Source: JAJDXW01 sp965243335 (GTDB lineage: Bacteria; Pseudomonadota; Gammaproteobacteria; HK1). From it: 64,000 nt of DNA. The notes beneath the pieces were generated by a model that was not told the origin of the DNA, did no database searches, and was given only the letters and a program-made list of their open reading frames with translations. The position numbers and the translations under genes were made by a program. The stretch lies in NCBI GenBank assembly GCA_965243335.1, contig OZ251545.1:4340001-4404000 (forward strand), read 5' to 3'. Shown here one piece after another: positions 16,924 to 25,558 of this stretch. Numbering within the stretch: position 1 is the stretch's first letter; the number at the start of each line of letters is the position of its first letter.

Positions 16924-17063
16924 CGTCCCGGGAACGCTCGTGTCCCGCCCGCCAGCGGGACGGCAAGACCGCCGCCGGTCGATGCGGGCGGGACGCGCCG
17001 TTCCCGGGACGCGCCTGCGAGAGGTGTGCCTGGAGAAAACCCCATCGCGCACATGCCTCGGCA
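16924..17063. repeat. Family A copy 5 joined to family C
   Basis: Bases 16924-17018 form a complete family A palindrome (CCCGGGAACGCTCGTGTCCC to CCGTTCCCGGGACG). Bases 17019-17063 are family C (GAGAGGTGTGCCTGGAGAAA to CGCACATGCCTC). It occupies most of the 409-bp gene-free stretch between codA and the cupin gene, which shows nothing else clear. Confidence 0.7.
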
Positions 17064-17152
17064 CGGGTTCGGCTCGGCTTCGGCTGGCGGGCGCCTCGCG
17101 GGTGGTGCATGATGGGACGGAATCCCTTCCCGCCCGGAGGGCCGCCGGGGCC

Positions 17153-17515
17153 ATGAAATTCTCCGTCGACTCGTTCCTGAACGACCTCCATGCCGCGAAC
17201 GCCGACGCCTCGCCGCGCCACGCGGTGCGCGAGGTGGTGGCCCGCGCCGTCGCGGAGCCCGAGGCGCTGGCGCAGACCTTCGGGCCGCTCACCCGCGGCC
17301 ACTCGACCGCGCTCTTCCGGTCCTCCGATCTGCTCGTGCTCCACATCGTGTGGCCGCCCGGGATCTCCGTCGAGCCCCACGAACACAACCTCTGGGCGGT
17401 GATGGGGATCTACCGGGGCGTCGAGGACAACACCTTCTACCGGCGCACGGGATCCGGGATCGAGCGTCAGGGGACGGCGCGGCTGGAGCCGCGGGACACA
17501 CGCATCATGAGATAG
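17153..17515 (+). pseudogene. Cupin (cysteine dioxygenase-like, COG5553 type) N-terminal half, split by prophage
   Basis: The frame MKFSVDSFLNDLHAANADAS continues to a metal-binding VEPHEHNLWAVMGIYRGVED with His76 and His78. At residue 119 (Met, bases 17507-17509) it enters the prophage and stops two codons later. The rest of the gene resumes at 38125 with the same ATG. Rejoining them gives RLEPRDTRI-MGEEAIHAV, a continuous double-stranded beta-helix protein of about 185 residues, the family's usual size. The third metal ligand (AIHAV) is in the other half, so this half should be inactive. Confidence 0.88.
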
Positions 17516-17517
17516 CG

Positions 17518-17862
17518 ATGGCGAGAAAATGGAGGCTCACGAAGACCGCGCTACGCGATCTCACCCGGCGCCTGGACGCCATCAAGTTCACCGTCGAGGG
17601 TGCCGTCCACCGCGCCGAGCAGATGGACAGTATGGCCGCCATCGCCTCTCGGGACGCCCCGACCGCGGCCGCATACGAGAGGGCTGGCGAGGCGTTCCGG
17701 GATGTGGCGAAGGACACGATCGCCCGCGTGGACGAGCTCTCCCAGGAGCGCCTGGCGGCGCAGGAAGCGGCCGAGGACGCCGCCCGCCTCGCTTACGAAG
17801 CGCGGCGGGCGGATCGGGAACGCAGACGGGCGGCGCGGGACCGCGCCGGCGAAGGGGGCTAG
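17518..17862 (+). CDS. Left-end prophage protein, helical, unknown
   Basis: This 114-residue protein (MARKWRLTKTALRDLTRRLD) is rich in Ala, Arg and Glu, with a long C-terminal helix VDELSQERLAAQEAAEDAARLAYEAR that may be a coiled coil. It starts three bases after the interrupted cupin frame stops, in the position where a transposable phage would keep its repressor or first early gene. No helix-turn-helix is evident. I do not recognise it. Confidence 0.5.
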   Translation: MARKWRLTKTALRDLTRRLDAIKFTVEGAVHRAEQMDSMAAIASRDAPTAAAYERAGEAFRDVAKDTIARVDELSQERLAAQEAAEDAARLAYEARRADRERRRAARDRAGEGG

Positions 17863-17999
17863 CGGGGCGCGGCTCCGTCCGGGGGGCACGCGGCGGCGGT
17901 CGTCAGCATCTCGACGATCCCCAGGGTGACGAGGGCCGCGATGGGCCCCAGGATGACGATCGCGACCGCCGCGAGGAAGGTCCAGTCCTCGACGTCCAT
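17859..17999 (-). CDS. Small single-pass membrane protein
   Basis: This 46-residue protein (MDVEDWTFLAAVAIVILGPI) has one or two short hydrophobic helices at about residues 7-33. It is the last gene of a minus-strand block and overlaps the next gene's stop by one base and the end of the left-end gene by four. Size and hydrophobicity would suit a holin-like or membrane accessory protein, but nothing confirms this. Confidence 0.4.
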   Translation of the reverse strand: MDVEDWTFLAAVAIVILGPIAALVTLGIVEMLTTAAACPPDGAAPR

Positions 18000-18325
18000 C
18001 ACCCCGCCTCCGCGAGGTGCCACCAGACGCCCTTCCCGATCCCGATCTCCCGGGCCATGCCGGGGAGGACGACGTCGTGGGTCGGGCCGACGCCGACGCG
18101 GCCGGAGCAGCGGTCCGGATCCGGGACGGTGTACGTCACGCGGATGACCCGGGGCCCCTGGTTGATGAGCCACGCCTCCCCGTCCTCGCGGCGGGCGATG
18201 GCGATCTCGGCGCCGGCCGCCACGGCGATCGTCTGGACCTGCTGGACCAGGCTCTGGCCGACGACGGGGCCCGGGATGGCGAGCAGGTGCGGGCGCGCCT
18301 GGGCGATGAGCACGTTCGTGGTCAT
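17999..18325 (-). CDS. Prophage protein of unknown function
   Basis: This 108-residue protein (MTTNVLIAQARPHLLAIPGP) appears mostly beta, with VQTIAVAAGAEIAIARRED and RVIRVTYTVPDP. I do not recognise the family. The start overlaps the stop of the 417-residue gene upstream (ATGA), so it is coupled to it. A beta-rich small protein at the end of a fibre-type block could be a fibre tip or chaperone component; this is inference from position. Confidence 0.5.
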   Translation of the reverse strand: MTTNVLIAQARPHLLAIPGPVVGQSLVQQVQTIAVAAGAEIAIARREDGEAWLINQGPRVIRVTYTVPDPDRCSGRVGVGPTHDVVLPGMAREIGIGKGVWWHLAEAG

Positions 18326-19575
18326 GACGACTCTCCGGCGGCCGCCGCCTCGGGCACGGTGACGGCGACGACCAGGTCGCGCGGCCCGCAGGCGTTGCGG
18401 GCCGTCAGGGCGAGCTCGACGGTCCCCGGCGCCGGGGCCGCGGTCTGGGCGATGGTCACGTCCAGCTCGTGGGCGTTCGGGGGCGTGCGCGGCGCCCCGG
18501 TCACCGTCCAGCCGGCGGGCGCGTCGACGTGGTCGAGGGCGACGCCCCCGAGGGCCGCCGCCGACTTCCCCGTGACGGTCGGGGGCGGGGCCCCGGCGCG
18601 GATCGTGTGGGTCCACCGGCCCCCGTTCGGCGCGGGGGCGGAGACGGCGTAGCGCCCGCCCGCGATGGCGGCGCCCGCCTGGGTCTTCCACACGGGCGCG
18701 GCCTCGATGCCGGCCCCGCGCACCAGGGCTTCGGCGGACGCGGCCGCGCTCCGGAGGAGGGTGAGGCTGCCGCCCGCCCGCCGGAGCGCCCGGCGCCCGG
18801 CCTGGCGGCGCTCCTCCAGGCGCTGGAGCTCCGCCGCCTGGACGGCGGTCGCGGCCCCGGCCCCGGTGTCGTGCGGGTCGTCGAGGAGCCACCGCCTCCT
18901 CTCGTCCGCCGCCCGGTCGATCCGGTCGAGGAGCTGCTCGCGGGCGGTGGCGACGTCGGTCGAGAGCTCCCCCTCGGCCGGGTGGGGCTCGGCGAGGAGG
19001 CGCGCCTCCAGCCCCGACGCGGGGAGGTGGCCGGTGAAGACGTCCCGCTTGAGCGCGTCGAGCTTCGCTTCGCGGACTTCGAGGCCCGCGAGCGCGGTGT
19101 CGCCGAGCGGGCTCCCCTCCGCATCGAGCACCGGCGTGACCCCGGCGATGACGTCGAACTCGTCGTGGACGTCCTGCTCGATGAGCGCCGCGCGGCTGTG
19201 CATCGCCGCCTTCCTGCCGCGCCAGGCGTCGACCAGGGCGCGCCACTGCCGGACGGTCCGGAGCCAGACGACCTCCTGCCCGTCCGGGGCGAGACTGAGG
19301 GCGATGGGCAGGGCGGGCGGCCCGCCGTCCGCGGCGAGGGCGGGGAGGAGGGAGAACGCATGGCCCGCCTCGTCGTGGAAGTGGCTGCCGATGAGGCTCT
19401 CCCGGTATCCCCGCAGCACCACCCGCCCGAGGCCCGGGACGTCGAGCGGCGCGAACTGCGCGCGGATGAGGCCCTCGGCGATCGCTCCGGGAGTGAAGCG
19501 CCGCATCCAGGACGTATAGCGCTTCAGCTCGCGATCGCGGGCGGGCGGGTGGGGCTGGCGGCGTTCGTGGGTCAT
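18322..19575 (-). CDS. Prophage protein of unknown function with Ig-like C-terminus
   Basis: This 417-residue protein has an N-terminal part with KRYTSWMRRFTPGAIAEGL and IGSHFHDEAGHAFSLLPAL. A helical middle, with AREQLLDRIDRAADERRRWL and AELQRLEERRQAGRRALRR, is probably a coiled coil. The beta-rich C-terminal third (about residues 330-405), with WTVTGAPRTPPNAHELDVTI, reads like an Ig-type fold. No family was recognised. It sits in a minus-strand block with fibre-like proteins, so a role in the tail tip or host recognition is plausible but unproven. Confidence 0.55.
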   Translation of the reverse strand: MTHERRQPHPPARDRELKRYTSWMRRFTPGAIAEGLIRAQFAPLDVPGLGRVVLRGYRESLIGSHFHDEAGHAFSLLPALAADGGPPALPIALSLAPDGQEVVWLRTVRQWRALVDAWRGRKAAMHSRAALIEQDVHDEFDVIAGVTPVLDAEGSPLGDTALAGLEVREAKLDALKRDVFTGHLPASGLEARLLAEPHPAEGELSTDVATAREQLLDRIDRAADERRRWLLDDPHDTGAGAATAVQAAELQRLEERRQAGRRALRRAGGSLTLLRSAAASAEALVRGAGIEAAPVWKTQAGAAIAGGRYAVSAPAPNGGRWTHTIRAGAPPPTVTGKSAAALGGVALDHVDAPAGWTVTGAPRTPPNAHELDVTIAQTAAPAPGTVELALTARNACGPRDLVVAVTVPEAAAAGESS

Positions 19576-19600
19576 GTCGTCTCCTGGTGGGTCGGCGTGG

Positions 19601-20359
19601 TCATGGCCCGGCGATCCACTGGACGCGGGCGGCGGATTGCGCGGCGCCGTCCTCGTTGACGCCGCGGAGGGTGAAGTCGGTGTGCTGTCCGGGCCGGGTC
19701 GTGATGCAGGCGCGCGGCCCGCCGGCGGCGGGCGGGGGCAGGTGCCGGCCCGAGGGCAGGTGCGGGACGGCCACGGGGCCGGCCTGGCTCATGCTCCAGT
19801 CCGCGGCCGGGTCGCCGCCGTAGACCTGTGCGGTGAAGGTCGTGCACTGAATGAACACCCCCGGCCCCTGGCTCGCCTCCGGGGCCGAGGCGCTGAACCG
19901 GGTGATGCTCGGCGGCCGGGTGGTGCGGAGCAGCATGGTGACGGTGGCCGTCCCGTCCGCGTTGGTCGCGCTGAGCACGTAGGTCCAGCCGGCGCTGTCG
20001 GGGCGGGCGCTCGTCGTGACCGCGGGGAGGACGTGCTCCATCTGCGTGTAGTAGGTCCCGTCCGTCTTCGCCGCGCCGACGGCGATGGGGTCGTCGGCGT
20101 AGGAGGCGCTGAGCGACCACGACGTGACGTCGCCCGCGAGGGCGGCGGAGATGCGCGGGGTGTTGGGGAGCTGGCGCTCCCGCAGGGTGGCTGTCTCGGA
20201 TCGCACCGTGCCGGGGAGGCCCAGGGTGATGCCGTAGTCGGTGATGGTGGGGAGCCGCGGCTGGTGGTAGACCTCGTCCGGCCCCAGGGTGATCCGGCGG
20301 ACGGTGTGGCCCCCGAGCGTCACCCTCCGGGTGCGGGAGGCGCCGACCTCGAAGGTCAC
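19601..20359 (-). CDS. Prophage beta-rich protein, fibre or adhesin-like
   Basis: This 252-residue protein (MTFEVGASRTRRVTLGGHTV) is beta-strand rich with Ig-like repeats: WSLSASYADDPIAVGAAKTD, WTYVLSATNADGTATVTML and FTLRGVNEDGAAQSAARVQW. These share a pattern of aromatic-strand-Asn/Asp-turn. No enzyme motif is visible. It follows the 602-residue fibre-like gene by four bases and is most likely another surface or fibre component. Confidence 0.55.
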   Translation of the reverse strand: MTFEVGASRTRRVTLGGHTVRRITLGPDEVYHQPRLPTITDYGITLGLPGTVRSETATLRERQLPNTPRISAALAGDVTSWSLSASYADDPIAVGAAKTDGTYYTQMEHVLPAVTTSARPDSAGWTYVLSATNADGTATVTMLLRTTRPPSITRFSASAPEASQGPGVFIQCTTFTAQVYGGDPAADWSMSQAGPVAVPHLPSGRHLPPPAAGGPRACITTRPGQHTDFTLRGVNEDGAAQSAARVQWIAGP

Positions 20360-20363
20360 GCCG

Positions 20364-22172
20364 TCAGGTCCCGATGTAGAGGGTGCCAGGGAGGCGCGTG
20401 GCGTCGGCGGGGAGGCTCGCCTCGGCCCCGGTGACCACCGGCAGGTCGGCGAGGGTGATGAGGCGCCAGGCGCGGCCGTGGTTCGCGGTCGCGACCAGGA
20501 CCTCGCCCGGGTCGTCGCCCGCGCCGGGTACGAAGTTGGGCTCGGTGAGCGGCGCGAAGAACGTCACGCGCGCCCCGCCCTCGGGCAGGGGGTTCGTGGT
20601 CGTGGCCCGCCGCCACTCGAGCTCGGCGCTCGCCACGCCGACGGCGCTGAACGTCAGGCTGTCGGCGAGGGCGAAGCGCGGGCCGCCCGGGCCGCCGAAG
20701 CGGACGTGGATCCGGCGCAGGGCGTCGTATTGCGCCTGTGTGATGTTCGCTCCGTTCCTCAGGGCAAATTCGAGCTCGATGTCGCCGCGCTCGACGGCGG
20801 CGCCCGAGGCGTCCTCGAGGACCTCGAAGAGCCCCTGGGTCCACAGCCACTCCGTCCCCTCGACCGTGACGACCAGGTTGGACAGGGCGCCGGTCTGGTA
20901 GTCGGCCTGCTGCCGGCCCGGGTCCGTGTCGGCGATCCGCCGGACGGTCACCGGCACCTCGGCCGGCTGGAAGTCGGCGAGCACGTCCAGGGCCCGGTCC
21001 CGGTCCGCGATGCCTTGGACCCAGGCGTCGACGTCGGGCGCGAAGGCGCTCGGCGTGACCCCCTCGTCCGCGATCTGGACCTCGCCGCCCTCGACCGCGA
21101 TCCCCGGACCCGCGCGCACCCCGAGCTCGACGGCGCGGCTGGCGGGGTTCAGGCGGGCCGAGAGCCCCGGCCCGGCGTTGGCCGCGAGGGCGCCGACGGT
21201 GACGGCCGGCCCGAGGGCGTGGAGGGTCGTGGCGCCGACGGCGAGCGCGTCGCCCGGATGGCCGGTCCACTCCAGCGTCCGGACGCTCTCGCTCGACTGG
21301 CCGGCCGTCGTGGCGCGGCGCCCGTAGGTCGCGGCCGCGTCGCGGCGCCGGAGGATGAGGTCGTCGCCGATCCGCCAGTCCCAGTCGATCGGGAGCTCGG
21401 CGGCCTCGGCGGTCGGCGGGCCGTCGTCGGCGAGGACGGCGACGGCCGGGGCGCCGGTCGCGGAGACGGCGAGCAGCAGGCCGCCCGTCGCGGTCCGGCC
21501 CGCGCGCCAGCGCCCCGCCGCGCTGTCCTCGAGGAGGACGTGGGTGTCCTCCGTCGTCGCGTCGCCCCCGGCCGCGGCGGCGGTGAGGGCGCGCAGGGCC
21601 GCGGAGTCGACGGTGAGGTCGACCGTCCCCGCCCGCGGGCCGGGGACGCGGACGGTGAAGAGTGTGTTCCGCGCCGCCGGGATCGCGACGCCGGGGACGG
21701 CGACCCACCGGTCGGCGGCGCCGACGGCGAGGGCGGCCGAGGCGCGGGCCACGCGCGAGGTGGCGGGCGCCCCGAACGAGATGCCGATCGCCCTCGACCC
21801 GCGCTGGACCTGGTAGACGGCGAGGATGCGCCACGAGTCCGCCCCGACCGTCCAGACGGGCGGGTCGGGGGAGATGCCGCCGTAGACCAGGTTCGGCGCG
21901 GCGAACCCCCCCCGCGACGCCGAGATCTGGTTCGCGTAGCCGATCGTGTCCGGGGACGGGGTGATGCCGTCGTCGTGGCTCGCGAGGGTCAGGGCCCACT
22001 CCACCTCCTCGCGGAGCGGGTCGTGGAGGGCGTCGATGCGCGCGACGTCGGCGGGGGCGAGGTCGATGGGATCGCCGGCTGAGCCGTCGCCGACGAGGTG
22101 GGCGCCGGTCCGGAGGGGGGCGCGGGCGCCCGCCCCGGAGCCGCCCGCCGGCCGGTCGCCGCGGATCGGCAT
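20364..22172 (-). CDS. Putative tail fibre-like protein
   Basis: This 602-residue protein starts MPIRGDRPAGGSGAGARAPL. Its central part has the glycine-punctuated fibre repeats GPGLSARLNPASRAVELGVR and GPGIAVEGGEVQIADEGV, typical of phage fibre shafts. Large beta-rich regions lie on either side and the C-terminus ends LPGTLYIGT. It would form a trimeric fibre for host attachment. It is read opposite to the capsid and tail genes, which is unusual for the main fibre of P2 and Mu relatives. The ATG at 22172 overlaps the stop of the 86-residue gene. Confidence 0.6.
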   Translation of the reverse strand: MPIRGDRPAGGSGAGARAPLRTGAHLVGDGSAGDPIDLAPADVARIDALHDPLREEVEWALTLASHDDGITPSPDTIGYANQISASRGGFAAPNLVYGGISPDPPVWTVGADSWRILAVYQVQRGSRAIGISFGAPATSRVARASAALAVGAADRWVAVPGVAIPAARNTLFTVRVPGPRAGTVDLTVDSAALRALTAAAAGGDATTEDTHVLLEDSAAGRWRAGRTATGGLLLAVSATGAPAVAVLADDGPPTAEAAELPIDWDWRIGDDLILRRRDAAATYGRRATTAGQSSESVRTLEWTGHPGDALAVGATTLHALGPAVTVGALAANAGPGLSARLNPASRAVELGVRAGPGIAVEGGEVQIADEGVTPSAFAPDVDAWVQGIADRDRALDVLADFQPAEVPVTVRRIADTDPGRQQADYQTGALSNLVVTVEGTEWLWTQGLFEVLEDASGAAVERGDIELEFALRNGANITQAQYDALRRIHVRFGGPGGPRFALADSLTFSAVGVASAELEWRRATTTNPLPEGGARVTFFAPLTEPNFVPGAGDDPGEVLVATANHGRAWRLITLADLPVVTGAEASLPADATRLPGTLYIGT

Positions 22173-22432
22173 CAGTCGTTCACGCTGATGGCGGCGCCGT
22201 CGGCGTGCGAGCTCCACCACCAGACCGGGAGCGCCCCGACGGTGAAGTACGCCCACCGGCCCGGCAGGACCTCGTTCCCGCCGCCGGCGTCGGGCGCGGC
22301 GGCGGCCTCGGCGTAGCGGGCGGGGCGCTGGCCCCGGACCTGGACCGCCACCTCGGCGCCGTCCGCGAGCGAGAGCTCGTCGACGACGTCGATGGCGGTC
22401 GTGGTGAGCGCTTGCAGGGGGTGCGTCGGCAT
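22172..22432 (-). CDS. Small prophage protein, fibre-block leader
   Basis: This 86-residue protein (MPTHPLQALTTTAIDVVDEL) is beta-rich, with GAEVAVQVRGQRPARYAEAA, GRWAYFTVGALPVWWWSSHA and a polar end. It is the first gene of the minus-strand block and overlaps the 602-residue gene by one base. The compact fold and position would suit a fibre connector, but the family is not recognised. The 106-bp gap to the divergent protease start must hold promoters for both blocks. Confidence 0.5.
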   Translation of the reverse strand: MPTHPLQALTTTAIDVVDELSLADGAEVAVQVRGQRPARYAEAAAAPDAGGGNEVLPGRWAYFTVGALPVWWWSSHADGAAISVND

Positions 22433-22538
22433 GGCGCGCCATTGTCGGGGCGATCCCCCGCCGCGCGCCCGGGCCGGCGCTGAAAGTGGCCCGGTATTGA
22501 TGGATGCGATACGAGGCGGGGGCGTACAACGCGCGGCC

Positions 22539-23591
22539 ATGCCTCCCGCGCCCCTCGCCCTCGCCCGTGCGACGCCCCGGCCCCTCGAGCTCGACGCCTC
22601 GACCGGGGCCGTCCCGGAGTGGATCCCCCTCATGGACGCGGGCGAGCTCGTCGCCCGCGACGGGCGGCGCTGGACGCTCTCCGATCCGGCGGCCGTCGTC
22701 GCCGTCTCCTTCGCCCGCGCCGGGTCCACCGACCCGGTCGTGGACTACGAGCACCAGACGGACCACGCGCCGCAGAACGGCCAGCCCGCGCCGGCGGCCG
22801 GGTGGGTCCGGGATCTCGCCGCCCGCGACGGCGGGATCTGGGCGCGGGTCGAGTGGACGGCGCGGGCGAAGGAGCACATCGCCGCGAGGGAGTACCGCTA
22901 CTACTCCCCGACCTTCGCCCATGAGCGCGCCGCCTCGCGGGAGGTGCGCGCCATCCACCGGGTCGCGCTCACCAACGCCCCGGCCTTCGACGTGCCGGCC
23001 CTCGCCAAAGACACGGGAGACGCCATGACCCCCGAACAAGCGGCCGCCCTCGCGAAAGCCCTCGGCCTCGCCAGGGACGCCGCCCCCGACGACGTCCTCG
23101 CGGCGGCGTATGGTCTCGCCGCCGCCGCCGCCGCCCTCGGCCCGGTCGCCGAGGCCCTCGGCCTCGCCAGGGACGCCGCCCCCGACGACGTCCTCGCGGC
23201 GGCGAAGGCCCGGACCGCTCCCGACCCCGGCGCGGTCGTGCCGCGGGCGGAGTTCGACCGGGTGGCCGCCCAGCTCACCGCCCTCCAGCAGGAGCGGACG
23301 GAGGAGCGGGCGGCGGCGGCGGTCGACGAGGCGACCGCCGCCGGGAAGGTCGCGCCCGCGCAGCGGGAATGGGCGCTCGGCTACGCCCGCGCCGACGCCG
23401 CGGGGTTCGCCGCGTTCGTCGCCGCGGCCCCGGCCATCCTCGCCGCCGGCCCCATCGGCGGTCGGCCGGCGGCGCCCGACCCGAAGGCACCGCTCGACGA
23501 GACCGAGGTCGCCGCCTGCCGGATGCTCGGGATCAGCCATGAGGACTTCCAGGCGTCCCGCGCCGAGATCGCCGGGAGGGACGCCCGATGA
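22539..23591 (+). CDS. Phage head maturation protease with scaffold region (Mu gpI-like)
   Basis: This 350-residue protein shows the Mu gpI pattern: VPEWIPLMDAGELVARDGR near the start, VVDYEHQTDHAPQNGQPAPA, and REYRYYSPTFAHERA with IHRVALTNAPAF. The protease processes the head and its C-terminal part acts as scaffold. The ATG at 22539 is chosen because homologues begin shortly before this motif; ATG 22500 would add 13 residues. The scaffold half holds an exact in-frame 51-bp duplication (23058-23108 and 23154-23204) giving ALGLARDAAPDDVLAAA twice. The stop overlaps the next gene by ATGA. Confidence 0.85.
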   Translation: MPPAPLALARATPRPLELDASTGAVPEWIPLMDAGELVARDGRRWTLSDPAAVVAVSFARAGSTDPVVDYEHQTDHAPQNGQPAPAAGWVRDLAARDGGIWARVEWTARAKEHIAAREYRYYSPTFAHERAASREVRAIHRVALTNAPAFDVPALAKDTGDAMTPEQAAALAKALGLARDAAPDDVLAAAYGLAAAAAALGPVAEALGLARDAAPDDVLAAAKARTAPDPGAVVPRAEFDRVAAQLTALQQERTEERAAAAVDEATAAGKVAPAQREWALGYARADAAGFAAFVAAAPAILAAGPIGGRPAAPDPKAPLDETEVAACRMLGISHEDFQASRAEIAGRDAR

Positions 23592-23992
23592 CCGCCCTCA
23601 CCCGTGACCGCTCGACCCCCATCCGGGAGGGGCGGATCGTGCGCGCCCGCGTCGGCGCGTCCACCACGATTTACAAGGGCGCCCTCCTCGAGATCACGCC
23701 CGCCGGCACGTGCATCCCCGCGTCCGCGGGGTCCGGCAGGATCTATTGGGGAATCGCGCTCGAATCGATCACCACCGCCGCGGGCGGGAGCGGGGAGATC
23801 GACGCCCTCCACGGAGCGACCGCCCACTTCCTGACCGACGCCACCCTCGACACCGAGGCGGAGAAGCTCGCGGCGCTCGGAGACCCCGCGCACGTCCTCG
23901 ACGACCAGACGGTGGGCGCGGGGGGCGGGGGCTCCGGCGGGACCATCGTCGACTACGACTCGGCCGGCGTCTGGGTCCGGCTCACCAACTAG
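23588..23992 (+). CDS. DUF2190-like capsid cement/decoration protein
   Basis: This 134-residue protein (MTALTRDRSTPIREGRIVRA) is beta-rich, with IYKGALLEITPAGTCIPASA and YWGIALESITTAAGGSG, matching small capsid decoration proteins between protease and major head protein in Mu-like phages. It coats and stabilises the capsid surface. It starts at ATGA overlapping the protease and ends 13 bases before the head protein gene. Confidence 0.75.
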   Translation: MTALTRDRSTPIREGRIVRARVGASTTIYKGALLEITPAGTCIPASAGSGRIYWGIALESITTAAGGSGEIDALHGATAHFLTDATLDTEAEKLAALGDPAHVLDDQTVGAGGGGSGGTIVDYDSAGVWVRLTN

Positions 23993-24005
23993 GCGGGACG
24001 CGCGC

Positions 24006-24887
24006 ATGATCATCAACTCGGGGACGCTCCAGACCCTCTACCGCGCCTTCAACGCGGCCTACCGGGAGGGGTTCGGGCAGGCGCCGAACGACCACGAGCC
24101 GATCCGCATGGAGACGCGGTCGGAGACGAGCGAGGAGGAGTACGGCTGGCTCGGGCAGTGGCCCGGGCTCCAGGAGTGGGTCGGGGAGCGGGTCCTGCGT
24201 GGGATCGCGGAGCACGGCTACACGATCCGGAACCGGAAGTTCGAGTCCACCGTCGGGGTGCGGCGGGACCACATCGAGGACGACCGCCTCGGGGTCTACG
24301 CGCCGCTCTTCAGCGAGCTCGGCCGGGCCGCCGGCTCGCACCCGTGCGAGATGGTGTACGAGGCCCTGACCACCGGCCACCAGAACCGCTGCTACGACGG
24401 GCAGTACTTCTTCGACCCCGACCACGCGACCCCGGGCGGCGCGGTCTCGAACTACACCGCCGGGAACACCGCCCCGTGGTTCCTCCTCGACTGCTCGCGG
24501 ATGATCAAGCCGATCGTCTTCCAGCGCCGCCGCCCCTACCACATGCAGCACATGGACGCGATGAACGACGAGCACGTCTTCATGCGCGACGAGTACCGCT
24601 ACGGGGTGGATACGCGGGTCAATGCCGGCTACGGCCTTTGGCAGCTTGCGTACGGGTCGCGGGGGGCGCTGGACGCGGCCTCCTATGCGGCCGCCCGCGA
24701 GGTCATGATGAAGGCGGTGGGGGACGGGGGCCGCCCGCTCGGGATCCGGCCGACCCACCTCGTCGTCGGGCCGGACCTCGAGTACGAGGCGATGCAGATC
24801 GTGAACGCCGAGCGCCTGGCGAACGGCGCCACCAACGTGTGGCGCGGCACGGTGAAGATCATCTGCACGCCCTGGATCACCTCGTGA
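24006..24887 (+). CDS. Major head protein (Mu gpT-like)
   Basis: This 293-residue protein (MIINSGTLQTLYRAFNAAYR) has the gpT family markers WLGQWPGLQEWVGERVLRGI, ESTVGVRRDHIEDDRLGVYA, FFDPDHATPG and LVVGPDLEYEAMQIVNAE. It assembles the capsid shell after action of the protease. The length is normal and no lesion is seen. Its end overlaps the next gene (GTGA). Confidence 0.92.
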   Translation: MIINSGTLQTLYRAFNAAYREGFGQAPNDHEPIRMETRSETSEEEYGWLGQWPGLQEWVGERVLRGIAEHGYTIRNRKFESTVGVRRDHIEDDRLGVYAPLFSELGRAAGSHPCEMVYEALTTGHQNRCYDGQYFFDPDHATPGGAVSNYTAGNTAPWFLLDCSRMIKPIVFQRRRPYHMQHMDAMNDEHVFMRDEYRYGVDTRVNAGYGLWQLAYGSRGALDAASYAAAREVMMKAVGDGGRPLGIRPTHLVVGPDLEYEAMQIVNAERLANGATNVWRGTVKIICTPWITS

Positions 24888-25332
24888 CCGCCCCCGCCCG
24901 CACCATCACCGTCACCGCCCGCCACGCCGGGTTCCGGCGCGGCGGGCGCGCCTGGGCCGCGGAGCCGACCACCGTGCCGGTCGAGGAGTTCAGCGCCTCG
25001 CAGCTCGCCGCGATCCGCGCCGAGCCGCTGCTCATGGTCCACGAACCCGGGGGGGGGCGGGGCCAGAACCCGAGTCACCGTCTGGCGCTGGCGGCCCCAT
25101 GGTGGGGGATGACTCCGCGGCGGGCTCGGGCCCCGCCGCGGACGACCCCTCGCACGACGCCTCCCGCGACCAGGAGATCGCCGCGGCCATGGGCCGGCTC
25201 GACCCCGACGACCCGGCCCACTTCCGCCGCGACGGGCGGCCGGAGGTCGCCGCGATCCGCCGCGCCGGCGGCCCCCAGGACGTCACCGCCGCGGACCGCG
25301 ACCGCGTCTGGAGCGACACCCGCGGCCCCTGA
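24884..25332 (+). CDS. HI1506/FluMu-type head-tail region protein, frameshifted at a G9 tract
   Basis: The N-terminal part (TITVTARHAGFRRGGRAWA, then LAAIRAEPLLMVHEPGG) is read from GTG at 24884. At nine Gs (25049-25057) the coding frame moves by -1. The continuation GPEPESPSGAGGPMVGDD leads to the C-terminal FRRDGRPEVAAIRRAGG and VTAADRDRVW-type end that belongs to the same family. Joined, it is about 149 residues. One missing G would explain it, as a sequencing or assembly slip, a true mutation, or slippage. The family is a small conserved Mu-like protein of unclear role between head and tail genes. Confidence 0.7.
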
Positions 25333-25558
25333 ATCCGGTTTCGCCCGGCGGCGCGCGGCCCCGCCGCCGGCCCCGAACCCACCCCGGGCCGCCGACATAC
25401 GGAGACTTCCCATGAGGCCACTCACCGCCCTCGTACTCACCCTCGGAACGCTCGTCGGCTGGGCGTTCGTCAGCCTCGCCCATGCCCACCATCCGGCCGG
25501 CGTCGGCGTCGGCACAGTCACCCACGCCGACACCTGGTGCACGACCGAGGCCCCCGCC

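Noticed and set aside
17505..17515. A clean 5-bp Mu-type target duplication
   Set aside because: Only ATG is identical on both sides of the prophage. A 5-bp match is not present, so I report three bases only.
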